64,000 nt of DNA, taken from positions 124,001-188,000 of the forward strand of contig JAWZXG010000024.1 in assembly GCA_037178625.1 (NCBI GenBank), read 5' to 3'. Positions within the stretch are counted from its first letter, which is position 1. The number at the start of each line of letters is the position of its first letter. Source of the DNA: Skeletonema tropicum (Eukaryota > Bacillariophyta > Thalassiosirophyceae > Thalassiosirales > Thalassiosiraceae). This document shows, in pieces, positions 22,125 through 33,309 of this stretch. The translations under genes were made by a program, and so were the position numbers. Below the pieces are notes generated by a model, which saw nothing but the letters and a program-made list of their open reading frames with translations, searched no databases and was not told the DNA's origin.

Positions 22125-24104
22125 ATGTCTACCTCAATCTCCATATCCCTGCTGGCAATTGCCGTCATGCTTGTAGCTCTCGGCTATTCCTTCTCTCGTG
22201 AAAGGACGACACAGCAACAACTTCAAGATCAGGTGGCCGAGCTTCAACGCCAAATGAAACAGCTTGCATCATCATCATCAACCAGCAGTGATGTCATACC
22301 TCATCAAGAAACACAAGACAGGCAATTGCAGTCATCAAACTGCACTTGTGACATTCCCTCGGGCTTCACCTACGCCAGCGACTTTGGAGTTATCGGTGAT
22401 TCCCACGCTGATGACACTGCTGCCCTCCAATCCGCAATCAATTCCGCCTCTGCCAATGATAGCGGGGGAATAGTGGTGCTCCCCAAGGGAACATTTCGCA
22501 TCTTTGAACCATTAATCGTCCCGGCAGGTGTTACCCTTCAAGGACAGGGGTATGGCGATTCTCCATTAGCAATATCCTTTGATGCGGGTGCTTCCACCAT
22601 TGCCTATTGTGGTACAGACTATGCTGTCAAACTTGCTGGTCATGCCGCGGGGCTTCGTGATCTAGCAGTCTATGACTGGCCGTATGGCACCGATTGTGAA
22701 ACTATCCAAGCGGCAGGTGGAGTATTAGTCGAAGCAGATGGGTCATTGGTAGAATCTGTAATTGTGTCGAATATTTTCATCTATTACTTTTTAGGTGGAC
22801 CAGCGCTCAGTTTGGTTGCGAAGAACTCGGGTGGTGTGCCGTATGGGAATTATCAGAATGTAAGGATACGTCATGCCAAGCGTGGTATCTCGTTGAAGGC
22901 AGATGAAGGTAGTTTTGTCAATTCCAATTCGTTTCTTGCTGGTGGCATGTCTGGAGGTGGCTTTGAGGTGGGTTTGATTGCGGAAGGTCCTGGTGCGTGT
23001 AATGACAACAAGTTTTATGGAATGTTCATTGAGCCGCCGGATACAAGTTGGACACATGTCTATGTAGAAGGATCCAAGACCAACATCAAGTTGCACGATG
23101 TAAGACTTGAAGCTACATCCAAGTCTCTGGATAGACCCATCATCATCATTGATGATTCAAGCTATGAAAATGTAATGAACGGCATGCTCGGCCACACACA
23201 CATCCAAGCAAATCTAAGCAGGAATCCCGACATTGATCTCATGTCGTATAAGAGTGTGGGGATGGATCCCGCCCCGAAGAATCTGTATTGGAACTCTGCA
23301 TTCAAGGGTTACATCGCGGAAGATCGAATGATGCCCGGGTTTTCGCTGGTGGGAAAAAATGCCGCCATTTCAATCTTGGAGGATAGTGATGAGATGCTCT
23401 TTCCGGATCATAATGTGATTGATGTGGACTATTTGAACTATGGTGGAGCGTTCAAATTGATGGCAGATGTTACACCCAAATCTCCAGCACATGACTTTGT
23501 CACATTTGGAGTCTATGCTCGTAGCAGTGTGCCAGGATCCATCACCGGAGCCATGCGATACACAAGTGGTAGTATCATCTCCAGCGCATCTCACTCCGGA
23601 GGTGGAGAATGGGAATTCATCGGAATGACTGCTCTCTACGACAAGTCCGCTCCCTACTTTTACTTCTCCATCACTGGAGATGTGCAACTTACCGCTCCCA
23701 CATTCATCTATGGCCAGACACCCGCGATTCCGGGAGCATCCCTCATGTCTTCCAGTGGAGCACGAATGTCAGGGACACTTTCAATGGGTGTTACCACTGT
23801 CTATCCTCCTCCAGATTCCACACCGTACTATTGGAAGATTCCCAAGAATTCCGGCAACATCTTTGTGATTGATACACAGGGCAATCCAAGTCGTACAATC
23901 ATCCGGCTGAATCATAGTACTGCCGATAGGTTTGCGAGGGGTACTTTGGCAACCTTAATGTTTGAAGAGGCTGGGACACGTGTGAAACACAATGCGTACA
24001 TCAAGTTGAAGAACAATGCCGACTTTGTTTCGGGGCCGAATACTTCGATTACTCTTATGGCTGGGGGATCTGCTAGTTGGGTTGAGGTGTCGAGAAACGA
24101 ATGA
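22125..24104 (+). CDS. Membrane-anchored right-handed beta-helix protein (pectate-lyase-3 superfamily)
   Basis: Parallel beta-helix proteins of this class act on or bind extracellular polysaccharides. The 659-aa intronless product starts with a signal-anchor (residues about 5-22, SISISLLAIAVMLVALGYSF). A short coiled coil follows (TTQQQLQDQVAELQRQMKQL) and then a Cys pair (CTCD). The catalytic-fold region begins near residue 85 with the typical sequence FGVIGDSHADDTAALQSAIN and continues through GGIVVLPKGTFRIFEPLIVP and GVTLQGQGYG. The C-terminal 200 residues have Ser/Gly-rich beta-type sequence of unknown fold. No catalytic residues can be assigned by eye, so a lyase, hydrolase or binding role is open. 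The coiled coil suggests an oligomer on the secretory membrane or cell surface. A damaged copy of its 3' end is at 27689-27858. Confidence 0.75.
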   Translation: MSTSISISLLAIAVMLVALGYSFSRERTTQQQLQDQVAELQRQMKQLASSSSTSSDVIPHQETQDRQLQSSNCTCDIPSGFTYASDFGVIGDSHADDTAALQSAINSASANDSGGIVVLPKGTFRIFEPLIVPAGVTLQGQGYGDSPLAISFDAGASTIAYCGTDYAVKLAGHAAGLRDLAVYDWPYGTDCETIQAAGGVLVEADGSLVESVIVSNIFIYYFLGGPALSLVAKNSGGVPYGNYQNVRIRHAKRGISLKADEGSFVNSNSFLAGGMSGGGFEVGLIAEGPGACNDNKFYGMFIEPPDTSWTHVYVEGSKTNIKLHDVRLEATSKSLDRPIIIIDDSSYENVMNGMLGHTHIQANLSRNPDIDLMSYKSVGMDPAPKNLYWNSAFKGYIAEDRMMPGFSLVGKNAAISILEDSDEMLFPDHNVIDVDYLNYGGAFKLMADVTPKSPAHDFVTFGVYARSSVPGSITGAMRYTSGSIISSASHSGGGEWEFIGMTALYDKSAPYFYFSITGDVQLTAPTFIYGQTPAIPGASLMSSSGARMSGTLSMGVTTVYPPPDSTPYYWKIPKNSGNIFVIDTQGNPSRTIIRLNHSTADRFARGTLATLMFEEAGTRVKHNAYIKLKNNADFVSGPNTSITLMAGGSASWVEVSRNE

Positions 24105-24769
24105 TTGAACTGCTAATATGTATTGTAATGTTTTATTAATGGAATGTTGTCAGGTAGAATTGCATAGCTGAGGAGGATCTACTTCTTGTGTAGTCAAGTA
24201 TACTGTCATTGCGTCAGCTTCACGGAAACAGTGTTTTCGGTTTCGTGAGTCGTGAGTTCACTGTCACCTCATCTCCGGGTGGTGGGCTAGTGGACCAGCA
24301 AGCCGAGCTGGTCCGGTCTAGTACTACTTAGGATACTTCCTGTTCATGGATACACAACTTCTTACTTAGCTCCCTCTAGAGAGAATGCTCTGTCATACTA
24401 TGCCTTGGCATACTTTCCACTTGAATACATAACACGGTATGATTGAGGCCGGTTTGTGAGAAACTTGTGCCCACCCCTATCTACAACTTACCCCCACTTT
24501 GCCTAATCTCAGCCTGAGTAAAATGTTTACCTCCCAACTAAACCTCACACTCTACTTAATAGTAAGTACCCCCTAATACCTCCGACCCAGCCCGGCCAAA
24601 ATTCTTATTCCAGGGGGGTACTACTTCAGGGATTATGCTTTGAGCTTTGACAACCATGATTGAACCATGAACCATGAACTATGAACCAGACTGCAGCAAG
24701 AAATAAAATAAACAAGCGAGCAAGCAACTGGTAGCGTCGTAATTAGTTAAGAACAAAAAGAAGAATAAG
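24105..24769. other. Intergenic stretch
   Basis: No gene seen. It contains the 3' flank of the beta-helix gene, including the block near 24165-24215 that is also found at 27820-27860, and the presumed promoter of the MATH-BTB gene. A short phrase ATGCCTTGGCATACTTT near 24400 recurs near 26258. Confidence 0.45.
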
Positions 24770-26008
24770 ATGGCAGATAATAATAATGACGAGGTAGTAG
24801 CCGCTGAGGAGAACGATAGAAGCAATGTACTTTTACTGTCGGATAATCCAAATAAGAAGCTATTCAGCATAACGTTCAACGATTTTGAAGACCTGCCGTC
24901 TGAAAAGGGACAATTTGTGCTTTCTTCTAAGTTCTCTTGCTTTGGTAGTAATTGGCGTGTAAGAATGTGTCCCGGTGGCTACCCAGAATCAACGGATGGA
25001 ATGGTAGCAGTATCTCTTGATAGGTGCTCTGAGGGAAGAAACCTGAAATTGAAACATTCGCATGAACTGTGCTGCTCCGACTTCAGCGATTGGATCAAAA
25101 GAAAAAGCATCGATATTTTTGATAATGAAAATAATAATTGGGGCTGGGATAATTTTTGTTCACGCAACGAAATAATCGGAAGCGAAGACGATGTGGGATT
25201 TCTAGTGAAGGGGGCACTCTCGCTTCGCGTAACCATGCAGCTTGATGAATTCATTCCTAAGAATCCAGCCTCATCAATCATGCTCAAGCTGTTTGACGAT
25301 GAAAAGTCAGCAGATGTAGTGTTTGAGATCTGTGAGCAACACAAGTCCGAGAGCGAAAGTGATAGAAAGAGGGCAAAGACATCGACAGAAATACTACATG
25401 CACATAGACTTATTCTGCAACACTGTTCTCCAGAGCTCTCCTCTCTCTGCGCTACATCGGATGGAACGACTCCAATCATTATCACTGATGTTAAACCTGA
25501 AGTGTTCCGTCATTTAATCTACTACGTTTAAGGAGGAGATATCAGCGATGAAGAATTTGTTGCTAATGAAAAAGACTTTGTCAACGCTGCAGACAAATAC
25601 GGAGTGACAAATCTGAAACTCGAAGCTGAGGTGAGGTATGCGAATAACACAGATATTACAATCGACAATGTGATCGATAATCTTCTCTATGCAGATGCTA
25701 TGAACTGTGCTCTTTTGAAAGAGTCAGTGATGGATTTTATTGTGGAGAACAAAGAAAAAGTAATGCATAGAGTATCATTTCGAGACGTTCCTGGAGACGT
25801 ATGCAAAGATCTCTTGGCTGCAGTGTCAAGGCATTATGAAAAAGAATCTAGTGATGACGGCGGCGATGACAACGAAGCGGACGTTGAAAAGACGTACAGC
25901 ACAATGAGGATTCGGGATCTTAGAGAAAAGCTGCATGACAAGGGCCTCGACATCGATGGATCAAGAGAAGCATTTATTGCTAGTTTGATGGAGCATTCCC
26001 GATCTTGA
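24770..26008 (+). pseudogene. MATH-BTB-SAP protein gene with one in-frame TAA
   Basis: MATH-BTB proteins are substrate adaptors for cullin-3 ubiquitin ligases. One reading frame runs from 24770 to 26008 (411 sense codons), interrupted only by TAA at 25529-25531. The first part has a MATH-like region (residues about 25-155, FVLSSKFSCFGSNWRVRMCP) and the BTB core (residues about 170-253, KSADVVFEICEQ, LHAHRLILQHCSPELSSLCA, VKPEVFRHLIYYV). The stop falls where related proteins read YVYGG, so a single T-to-A change of a TAT codon explains it. The frame continues with GGDISDEEF, NAADKYGVTNLKLEAE and a BACK-like helix region. It ends in a SAP-type DNA-binding motif (MRIRDLREKLHDKGLDID, residues about 378-410). 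Truncated at the TAA, the protein would lack the end of the BTB fold and the SAP. The clean frame argues for a very recent lesion, stop readthrough, or a sequence error. Confidence 0.8.
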
Positions 26009-27030
26009 AAAGTGTACTTTCAGTTGAAATCACAATGCTCATTATTTAGTCTCTTTGTTACTCATGCTCTGTCTGTGCCTGGCCTTTATTCTGAAATATG
26101 ACTTCGATTCAAAGTCAAACAAACGTGCTACAGATCAATAATTTATTGCAGCCATTCATATTATCTCTCCACATTTCATCTGGCATTTCAAGATTGATCG
26201 TGTGACGAAATTCTGAGACATTCAACTACCATAACGATGATGCAAAATATTATCGAGCATGCCTTGGCATACTTTCACTTGAGATAACGACGGAAAATTG
26301 GCATCTTCCTGTCGGAAACGGCCACACTCAAAGAATCAAGGCCACCAAGTCGCTTCTGACGAAGAAAAGCAAGACTCAGATTCTTCCTCAGATGCTTCTA
26401 ACGAAGCTGATGCTTTTAATCAAGTCCATCCCAGCCGTACATGGTAGTAAACGTACAGCCAACATAACAACAACAGAAGTCGAAGAAACCGCCGCACAGA
26501 GACAGAGGCCCCGATGATGCAGCCCACTTGCTAGTCCAATTCAAGCGAGCGCAAATGATTGTTCCCACACCAAAGGCCCCAACATCAACCTTCGCGAACA
26601 TGATGGAAGGGACGGATAGATAGATAGACAGATTATTCAAGGGACGGAGCTACAGGCAGGTGGTATACTTATATATTCAGAGAATCCGAGAATGATTCTA
26701 AATTTTACTATATTCAGATTTTCCCGTAATTCACGAGAAACGAGAAATATCTATCCTGTCGGTTGCATCCTCATTAGCATCGTCTTCGGGTTCTCGATTG
26801 CACTTATTGTGGAGCACCATAATTCGGTGTCGGCATACACTCTGCTTGTCTTGGGCTTCTCGATATTTGTGGAGATCATCGGCCCCCTTCTTCATTTCAA
26901 CATCAAGTACTTGTGGTATGAGTTCATTTTTTGTGAGTAATTGATGTTCTCTTGTTTGATTTTGATATCAAGTAGGTCGACTGTCATATTCACATACTCA
27001 CTTCAATTCTTGGTTTTCTCATTATCATTA
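26009..27030. other. Mostly non-coding stretch with one hydrophobic ORF
   Basis: Nothing certain is encoded. An 82-codon plus-strand frame at 26692-26940 is strongly hydrophobic (PVGCILISIVFGFSIALIVE, TLLVLGFSIFVEIIGPLL) and could be a relic of a membrane protein with two helices, but has no recognised family. Confidence 0.35.
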
Positions 27031-27059
27031 TCTACCCGTGTTCTACCTTGTGTTGCTCC

Positions 27060-27330
27060 TCTTGGGTTACTGCAAGAGTTACGGCTGACGACTCCCCAGC
27101 AGTAGAGAAAGAACAAGGACAAGGAGGCGGTGGAGCTGTCGACTCAAATAAAGCCAGCACTACAGATACATAGGAAGAAGAGGGAGGTAGTTTTGAAGCT
27201 GAGGAGCCCAATAAAGCAAGCACTGATAAAGTCGTCATGGCTGCCGATGGCGATGTAGATGAAGAATTAGGATGCCACGAAATTGACAAATCCGTCAAAG
27301 TCAAAGCCAGCCTCGCGGAGAAAGAGTAAG
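27060..27330 (+). pseudogene. Relic of an acidic, repetitive coding sequence
   Basis: A plus-strand frame reads ADDSPAVEKEQGQGGGGAVD, then SNKASTTDT, a TAG stop, and EEEGGSFEAEEPNKASTDKV onward to KVKASLAEKE. The repeated NKAST phrase and biased acidic composition look like former protein. The in-frame TAG and the lack of a start show that it is dead or misread. Family unknown. Confidence 0.3.
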
Positions 27331-27688
27331 TGAAGATTCCGCATCTAATGATTTCAATTGAGTCGGTAGCACCAGTTTGGGCGAAGAAGAAAGAATGGGC
27401 AGCTTCCTCTGTAACAACTTGGAATCCTCGACAAATCAGCTTAATGTGGAACAGAGAGAAATACTCACGGGTTGGAAGAAGTCAATCTTGAAAGCTTTTA
27501 TTACATTTACTACAGAGAGGGCTCTCTAGGATGTGCAGGTTATATGTTTTAGGCGAAATACTTTACTGTTTCTTTCTGCCATCATCAGGTAGATTGGCTC
27601 GTAAGAGGTGTAGCTAGCTTGCTCTCAGTCTAAACAATCGGCTTCAAATCATTCAACACACATGCAAACAACTCCAAACGATTCTCTT

Positions 27689-27860
27689 TGAAGAGGCTGG
27701 CACATGTGTTAAACACAATTCGTACATCAAGTTGAAGAACAATGCCGACTTTGTTTCGGGGCCGGATGCTTCGATTACTCTTATGGCTGGGGGATCTGCT
27801 AGTTGGGTTGAGGTGTCAGAGGAGGATCTACTTCTTGTGTGGTCAAGTATACCGTCATGA
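27689..27860 (+). pseudogene. Duplicated 3' fragment of the beta-helix gene (22125-24104)
   Basis: This stretch repeats the end of the beta-helix coding region with few changes: GAAGAGGCTGG, then ATCAAGTTGAAGAACAATGC, then GACTTTGTTTCGGGGCCG, down to GGTTGAGGTGTC. It then jumps directly to 3'-flanking sequence (GAGGAGGATCTACTTCTTGT) that in the source lies about 90 bp further on. The copy therefore carries an internal deletion spanning the stop codon and the proximal 3' UTR. Confidence 0.8.
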
Positions 27861-28001
27861 TGTGTTTGTGTTCACCCTTGGGTTCACCAATTTTATAGCA
27901 AAGAGAGATATGTCTGCAGTTGAGGAGCAACTTGTACCCTAAGTGCGGTACCATAACATTGATTTGCTTTCACTGCCCAGACGTACTTATGCAAACTAGA
28001 G

Positions 28002-28298
28002 GTGGTAGATAAGTATGTAGATGGCCTGATGAAGACCAAGCCCTACAGCTGTTTTCACGGATTTTCGGATAGCCGTTCAAGTTTCGAATTCCTACGTATG
28101 TTAGGTACAAATGACGTAGTGAGTCTTATAAAAACCCATTGGGCCGATTTCTCCCAACTCACCCCTCAACAAGAGCCACTCCGCGCAAAAAGATGCCAAC
28201 CATGGCCAAATGCCGGAGCGTACTACGCACAACAAGTTGAATATTTACTCAACCAAAAGGATAAATTAACCTCTCTTGCATGTCTAGATCCAAAATAG
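28002..28298 (+). CDS. Hypothetical ORF, possible gene fragment
   Basis: A 98-codon frame without an ATG at its start (FHGFSDSRSSFEFLRMLG, THWADFSQLTPQQEPL). Composition is protein-like, but no family is recognised. It lies between the duplicated beta-helix fragment and the transposase remnant, and may be an exon of a broken gene together with the next ORF. Confidence 0.25.
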   Translation: MVDKYVDGLMKTKPYSCFHGFSDSRSSFEFLRMLGTNDVVSLIKTHWADFSQLTPQQEPLRAKRCQPWPNAGAYYAQQVEYLLNQKDKLTSLACLDPK

Positions 28299-28326
28299 CC
28301 AATTAGGTTGACTAAAGATTGTAATC

Positions 28327-28842
28327 ATGAACGATGGTAATACACTTTTTGAATACCTTTTCACACGGCTCATCAGTAAAAGTGACACTTATCGCGGCAG
28401 GTGGATTTGCGACCAGTCGTTGGTAGAGATATTGCACAGACACTATACGAATGTAGATAAAGACAATACCTTACGGAACAAACTCGTGCAGCGTCTGAAC
28501 AAGGCAGCCGGACCTTTCAACAGCAGCAATGTACACAAGATATACCACAAAAATTTCACAACATCATGTCCATTCAATTCGTCATTACGCCGGATGGTGC
28601 ACTATTACTACTTTGGAAAGGGAGAGAAAGTGCCCAACGAACCAATACGCGCAGCAGAGTTATTGTGCACAGAAATAGAACATATACAGAGTTACAGTGC
28701 AACTAATAATCGGCAGCGATCTTGCAACAAGCCGGAGCAAGTATCATTTCCCGACGATGGATGCGCTGGTAAGAAGAAGAACAAAAATAATGAGAACAAA
28801 CGTAAAGAAGCAACAAAATCACACAAAAAAGCAACCACTTGA
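28327..28842 (+). CDS. Hypothetical ORF upstream of transposase remnant
   Basis: A 171-aa frame from ATG at 28327, charged and helical in character (WICDQSLVEILHRHYTNVDK, NKLVQRLNKAAGPFNSSNVH), ending in a Lys/Asn-rich tail. It overlaps the transposase frame by about 145 nt in another frame. No family is recognised. It could be the missing N-terminal part of the transposase after a frameshift, but it lacks the expected catalytic region. Confidence 0.3.
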   Translation: MNDGNTLFEYLFTRLISKSDTYRGRWICDQSLVEILHRHYTNVDKDNTLRNKLVQRLNKAAGPFNSSNVHKIYHKNFTTSCPFNSSLRRMVHYYYFGKGEKVPNEPIRAAELLCTEIEHIQSYSATNNRQRSCNKPEQVSFPDDGCAGKKKNKNNENKRKEATKSHKKATT

Positions 28843-30151
28843 ATCGTCACCTGGGATTCTTAAGTTTGCATACGGGAAGAACGGGTACTGGACAGGGAAC
28901 CACACGATCCTGCAAACGGAAGATATAATAGATTGCGTAAAAGTTATACTCGGAGATGAGTATGAATATGTCTTTCTTTTTGATTCGAGCAGTGGTCATG
29001 CAAAGAAGCGTGTTGACGGTCTTGATGCAAAGGAAATGAACAAGAATTGGCACTCGACACCATCGCAAGCTAGGAACACCAAAATTGAACGGCAGGAGGG
29101 ATTTGTCGGGCCATACTACGATGCATCCAATCCAGCAATGGTGACTATCGGTCAAGAACAAACGATGAACTTCACCAGTGAAGATGTCGGCCCATTTTGG
29201 CTGACAGCAGAGGAACGTGAAAGACAACGGCACGACCGAGAGGTTGAAATACCAGAAGACAAGAGGAAAGAGCGACATAAGGTGAAGAAAGAGCTGATAT
29301 CGGAGCTGATGGACACCGAGTGGGGGAAAAAGGAAGGAGAAATAAGGTTATGGAAGATGACACATGCTGAGCTAGCAAAAATGGCGCAAGCGTCTAGTAT
29401 CGATATCAAAATAACACCTACCACCAAAATGATATATGGATGGGAGGGCAAGGGTAAGGGACTTCTGCAGATTGCGTATGAACGTGGCTGGATCGATATA
29501 GCAACCTTCAGAAAGGGCAGCTACCAAGTGATGAAGTATGATGATGAGGGTAACTTGGTTCCTGAGCTTTCCCTCCGGCATTTGCTTGCAAACTGCACAG
29601 ATTTTTTGTCTGAACAAAGCCAACTCGAATATGTTTGTGAATCTTTGGGAGTAAGAGCCTTGATTACAACAAAGTATCATGCTGAATACGCTGGTGAGGG
29701 TGTCGAATACTCTTGGGGGTTCTCCAAAGCTCTCTACCGAAGACATCCATTAGCTCAAAAGAAAACGACTGCTGATTTCCTTGCATTGGTCGACAAGTGT
29801 ATTTCAAGAGAGGTTCTCACTGTGGATCTCATTCGTAAGTTCAGTGCCAGGGCAAGAGGTTACATGGAGACATATAAGATGTTGGAGATTGAGGCAAAGA
29901 ATACCAAGGAGACAGAAAGTAATTCAAGTGAGGATGCACCCATTCCGCACAAGAGAATTGAAACGCTGAAGAAGGTTTTGAAATGTCATCGTGCTGCTAT
30001 TGACTTTGACAAATCTTTCATTATGAAAACTGTCTACGCAAAAGACTTTGATTTCAAGAATGATTTGCTCAAGAAGGAAGAGAAGCTCAACTTTAGTCTC
30101 AGAGTAAAACGAGAGAATACGAAGGTGGAAGCGACGGCAAAGAAGAAATAA
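28697..30151 (+). pseudogene. DDE-type transposase/endonuclease, C-terminal part, 5'-truncated
   Basis: The family is a DDE endonuclease known mainly from fungal and algal genomes. It shows the order YGKN(G)YWT, FD(N/S)SSGH, W.GK.KGLLQI.ERG, and a final CELN.IEY.WG-like block. Here I read AYGKNGYWTGNHTI, VFLFDSSSGHAKK (catalytic Asp), GWEGKGKGLLQIAYERGW, and YHAEYAGEGVEYSWGFSKAL (catalytic Glu). The C-terminal RKFSARARGYMETYKM matches the family tail. Recognisable homology starts near 28850, so the domain carrying the first catalytic Asp is missing or moved to another frame. The frame itself starts at GTG; the first ATG (28757) is in a Lys-rich leader. The long undamaged frame (484 codons) suggests recent truncation. 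Confidence 0.6.
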
Positions 30152-30730
30152 ACATAGGACAATGTTCATTTATGTCTCTTGGTGGAATATGGCATACGAG
30201 GCATTATTTACCATGGTCCGGTTGTTGTTCGCAATTGAGAAAGACGGAGGTAGAGTAGCTCCCCAGTTAAGGGGCTTTCAGTACGTTTGTACGTAGGAAT
30301 AAAAATTCTGCGATTATCCGCCAAGATTTGCTAACAGCTGTACTACCCAGCAGTCAAATAAATGGGACTCCTTCAATTAGACACTCACAATCTGCGTTGG
30401 ATTTGACTCGACTAAAATTTTTCAAATTCCGTTATCTATCGTCGAGAAAGTCGCCAGAAATGGCATGTGAACTGAACATGAAAAAAATGGCGTGATGATC
30501 ACCTGCTCTGCTTGCAATAACATTGAAATCAATCAACATTTGCACCCCCAAAATAGAAGCAGTTGTCAAGGGACATGACGAATAATTGCTTGCACTACTA
30601 CTAACTGAATTGTTCTCTATCCAAAGAGCCCACCTACCAAAAGAGAGCACAAAATTCCAGCAAGAACGTGACACCTATCCGCATCATTTTTCATACACTA
30701 CACATTCAAATTAAATAATCCTCCACAATA
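30152..30730. other. Intergenic stretch upstream of MCM3
   Basis: No gene. It contains the MCM3 promoter. The ATG is preceded by an A/T-rich leader (TTAAATAATCCTCCACAATA). No transposon ends were found for the DDE remnant to its left. Confidence 0.45.
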
Positions 30731-33309
30731 ATGGCCAACAGTCTAATAGAACTTCGTGCCCGCTACGATGACTTCCTCCGTCACGAACGATTCAATTATC
30801 CAGAGCGGATTGCTACATCCGTCGATGATTACATTCAACGATCCACAACCACCACAGGCGGCGGTGGGGGCAAGGGAGGCGACAAGTCCACCACAACGGG
30901 CGTCACCACCTCCAACAATCCCCGACTACGCATCCCCCTCTCCGAATTACGATCCTACGATGCTCGCTTGTCCAATCAACTTATAAACGACCCCCTACGT
31001 CATTTACGTGCGTTGGAATTTGCGGCACATGATATTGCCATGGAGGAACGGCCGGGGTATGATAAATCACTCAACCCTGCCTCCACTGCTGGTAATGAAG
31101 CATCCGATGTACGGATCAAGGTGGCACTCTCTGGACCGACCAATACTTCTCATCCTCTCAATCCACGTGAATTAGGGTCTTCTACCCTCCGCACCCTCAT
31201 TTGTGTCGAGGGTGTGGCCGTCAAAGTCTCTTCCGTCAAACCCAAAATTGTCTCCTCGGTCCACTACTGTCCCGCCACACGAGCACACTCTCAACGATCC
31301 TACGTGGACGCCACCGATCCACAATTGGGCCTACCCCAAGTCGATTCCACCGGTGTCGAACTCCCCGATCGGATTGTCGGTCTAACCGGTTCAAGTTACC
31401 CCACCGTCGACTCTAATGGGAACGTTTTGGAAACGGAATACGGTCTGAGTCATTACAAGGATTATCAAACGATTACACTACAAGAAATGCCAGAACGTGC
31501 TCCAATGGGTCAATTGCCCCGTTCCATTGAATTGATTTTGGAGAATGAACTATGTGACAAGTTAAAGCCCGGAGATCGATGTCGTGTGGTGGGAACACAT
31601 CGTGCGTTGGCCTCGGCGGGTGGACCGGGTGGACAAGCGTCTACCAGTGGGGTATTCAAGACTGTCGTGTTGGTCAATGATGTACAATTAATTGGACGGG
31701 ATTCCACGACCGGGTTGGTGTTTACCATGAGGGACGTGCGGACCATCCGACAATTGAGTCAACGGAAGGATATTTTGGATGTGTTGGGACGGAGTGTTTG
31801 TCCGAGTATACATGGACATGGGATGATTAAGAAGGCTTTGGCATTGCAGTTGCTGAGTGGAGTGGAAAAGAATTTGGAGAATGGGACACATTTGAGGGGT
31901 GATATTAATATTTTGATGGTGGGGGATCCGAGTACGGCCAAGAGTCAGTTGTTGCGGAGTGCCATGGGGATTGCCCCGCTGGCGGTGAGTACGACGGGGA
32001 GGGGAAGTTCGGGTGTGGGATTGACTGCGGCTGTGACGTCGGATTCGGATACGAGGGAACGGAGACTTGAGGCGGGGGCGATGGTGTTGGCGGATAGGGG
32101 GTTGGTGTGTGTCGATGAGTTTGATAAGATGTCGGAAAATGATCGTGTGGCGATTCATGAGGCGATGGAGCAGCAGACTGTGACGATTGCCAAGGCGGGG
32201 TTGCATGCGAGTTTGAATGCGAGGTGCTCGGTGCTGGCGGCTGCCAACCCTGTTTATGGACAATATGATCGTAGGCGTCGGATTCAGGAGAATATTGGAT
32301 TGCCCGACTCGTTGTTGAGTCGTTTTGATTTGTTGTTTGTGGTATTGGATCAGATGGATCCGGAGACGGACCGAAGGATTGCGGCTCATGTGATTCGGGG
32401 GCACAAGTATAGGAATGCGGCAGGGCAGACTGGACACGATAGTGATTATGATGATGACGACGACGACGATGAAACGTCAGAGGAGGAAGGTGATGATGAT
32501 GAGAAGAAGGCTCATGCTATTTGGCAACGTTCACGTTATGACTCTGCCAATCCTTTGGGTGTCACAGCTGGACAAGAGGATGACGATCCACACTCGGATG
32601 ATGTCTTGCAGCATGAGTTCTTGAGAAAGTACCTCCATTTTGCCAAGACGAGGATGAAGCCTGTCCTTACCGAGGAGGCGAGGGAGTGCATTGCTGGACG
32701 TTATGCTGAGATGAGATCGAGGCAGGATGAGAGGACCTTGCCGGTGACGGCTCGTAGTTTGGAGACAATCATTCGTCTTGCTAGTGCTCACGCCAAGGTA
32801 TGTGTCTCTACTTTTGTTTGCCTTGATTTGATCGAACCTTTGTCGGAAGCTCACATTTTATATTTACCCCAAAACTTTGGTAGGCCCGCTTGAGTATGGT
32901 AGTAGAAGCCGAGCCTGATGTTGCTGCAGCAATGGACATTCTCAGTTTTGCCTTATACCACGAGAACACCCAAGTCATTGGTGAAAACGATGTCGTAGCT
33001 GCAGGACAGAAACGACAGAGGGAGGATCCAGACCTAACTGATACATCGGATCCAGAAGATGATGAAAATGATTCCAACAAACGCCAACGTGAAGAAGCTG
33101 CTTCACAGGAGCAAGGAGACAAAACACTTGCCGATCTGAAGCAAACGATTTTCCAAGAATTGTCTAGATCATTAGAAGACAGCATTGCCATCGATGACAT
33201 TGCCACGACTGTGGATGTCGATCGTGACTTGGTCCTTCAAGCTATCCAACAACTAGAGTCGGAGAACAGGATTATGCTAAGCGATGAGGAAGTATATTTA
33301 ATAGACTGA
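30731..33309 (+). CDS. MCM3: DNA replication licensing factor MCM3
   Basis: MCM3 is one of six AAA+ subunits of the MCM2-7 replicative helicase in the nucleus. Exon 1 is 30731-32797, the intron 32798-32883 (86 nt, GTATGT to TAG, phase 0) and exon 2 32884-33309; the product is 830 aa. MCM3-specific sequence is visible: YGLSHYKDYQTITLQEMP followed by GQLPRSIELILENELCDK. The splice junction reads AHAK then ARLSMVVEAEPDV, as in MCM3 and not other MCMs. Walker A is GDPSTAKSQLLR (about residue 397), Walker B VCVDEFDKM (about 458), and the arginine finger SRFDLLF (about 527). An acidic insertion (about 565-595) precedes the last helical segment. The C-terminus carries the winged-helix region (SIAIDDIATTVDVDRDLV). 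A Gly/Thr insertion at residues 37-55 is not typical. All catalytic elements look intact. Confidence 0.95.

Noticed and set aside
31688..32437. Long minus-strand ORF of 249 codons
   Set aside because: It lies wholly inside the MCM3 exon, which has unmistakable homology; the antisense frame is a composition shadow.
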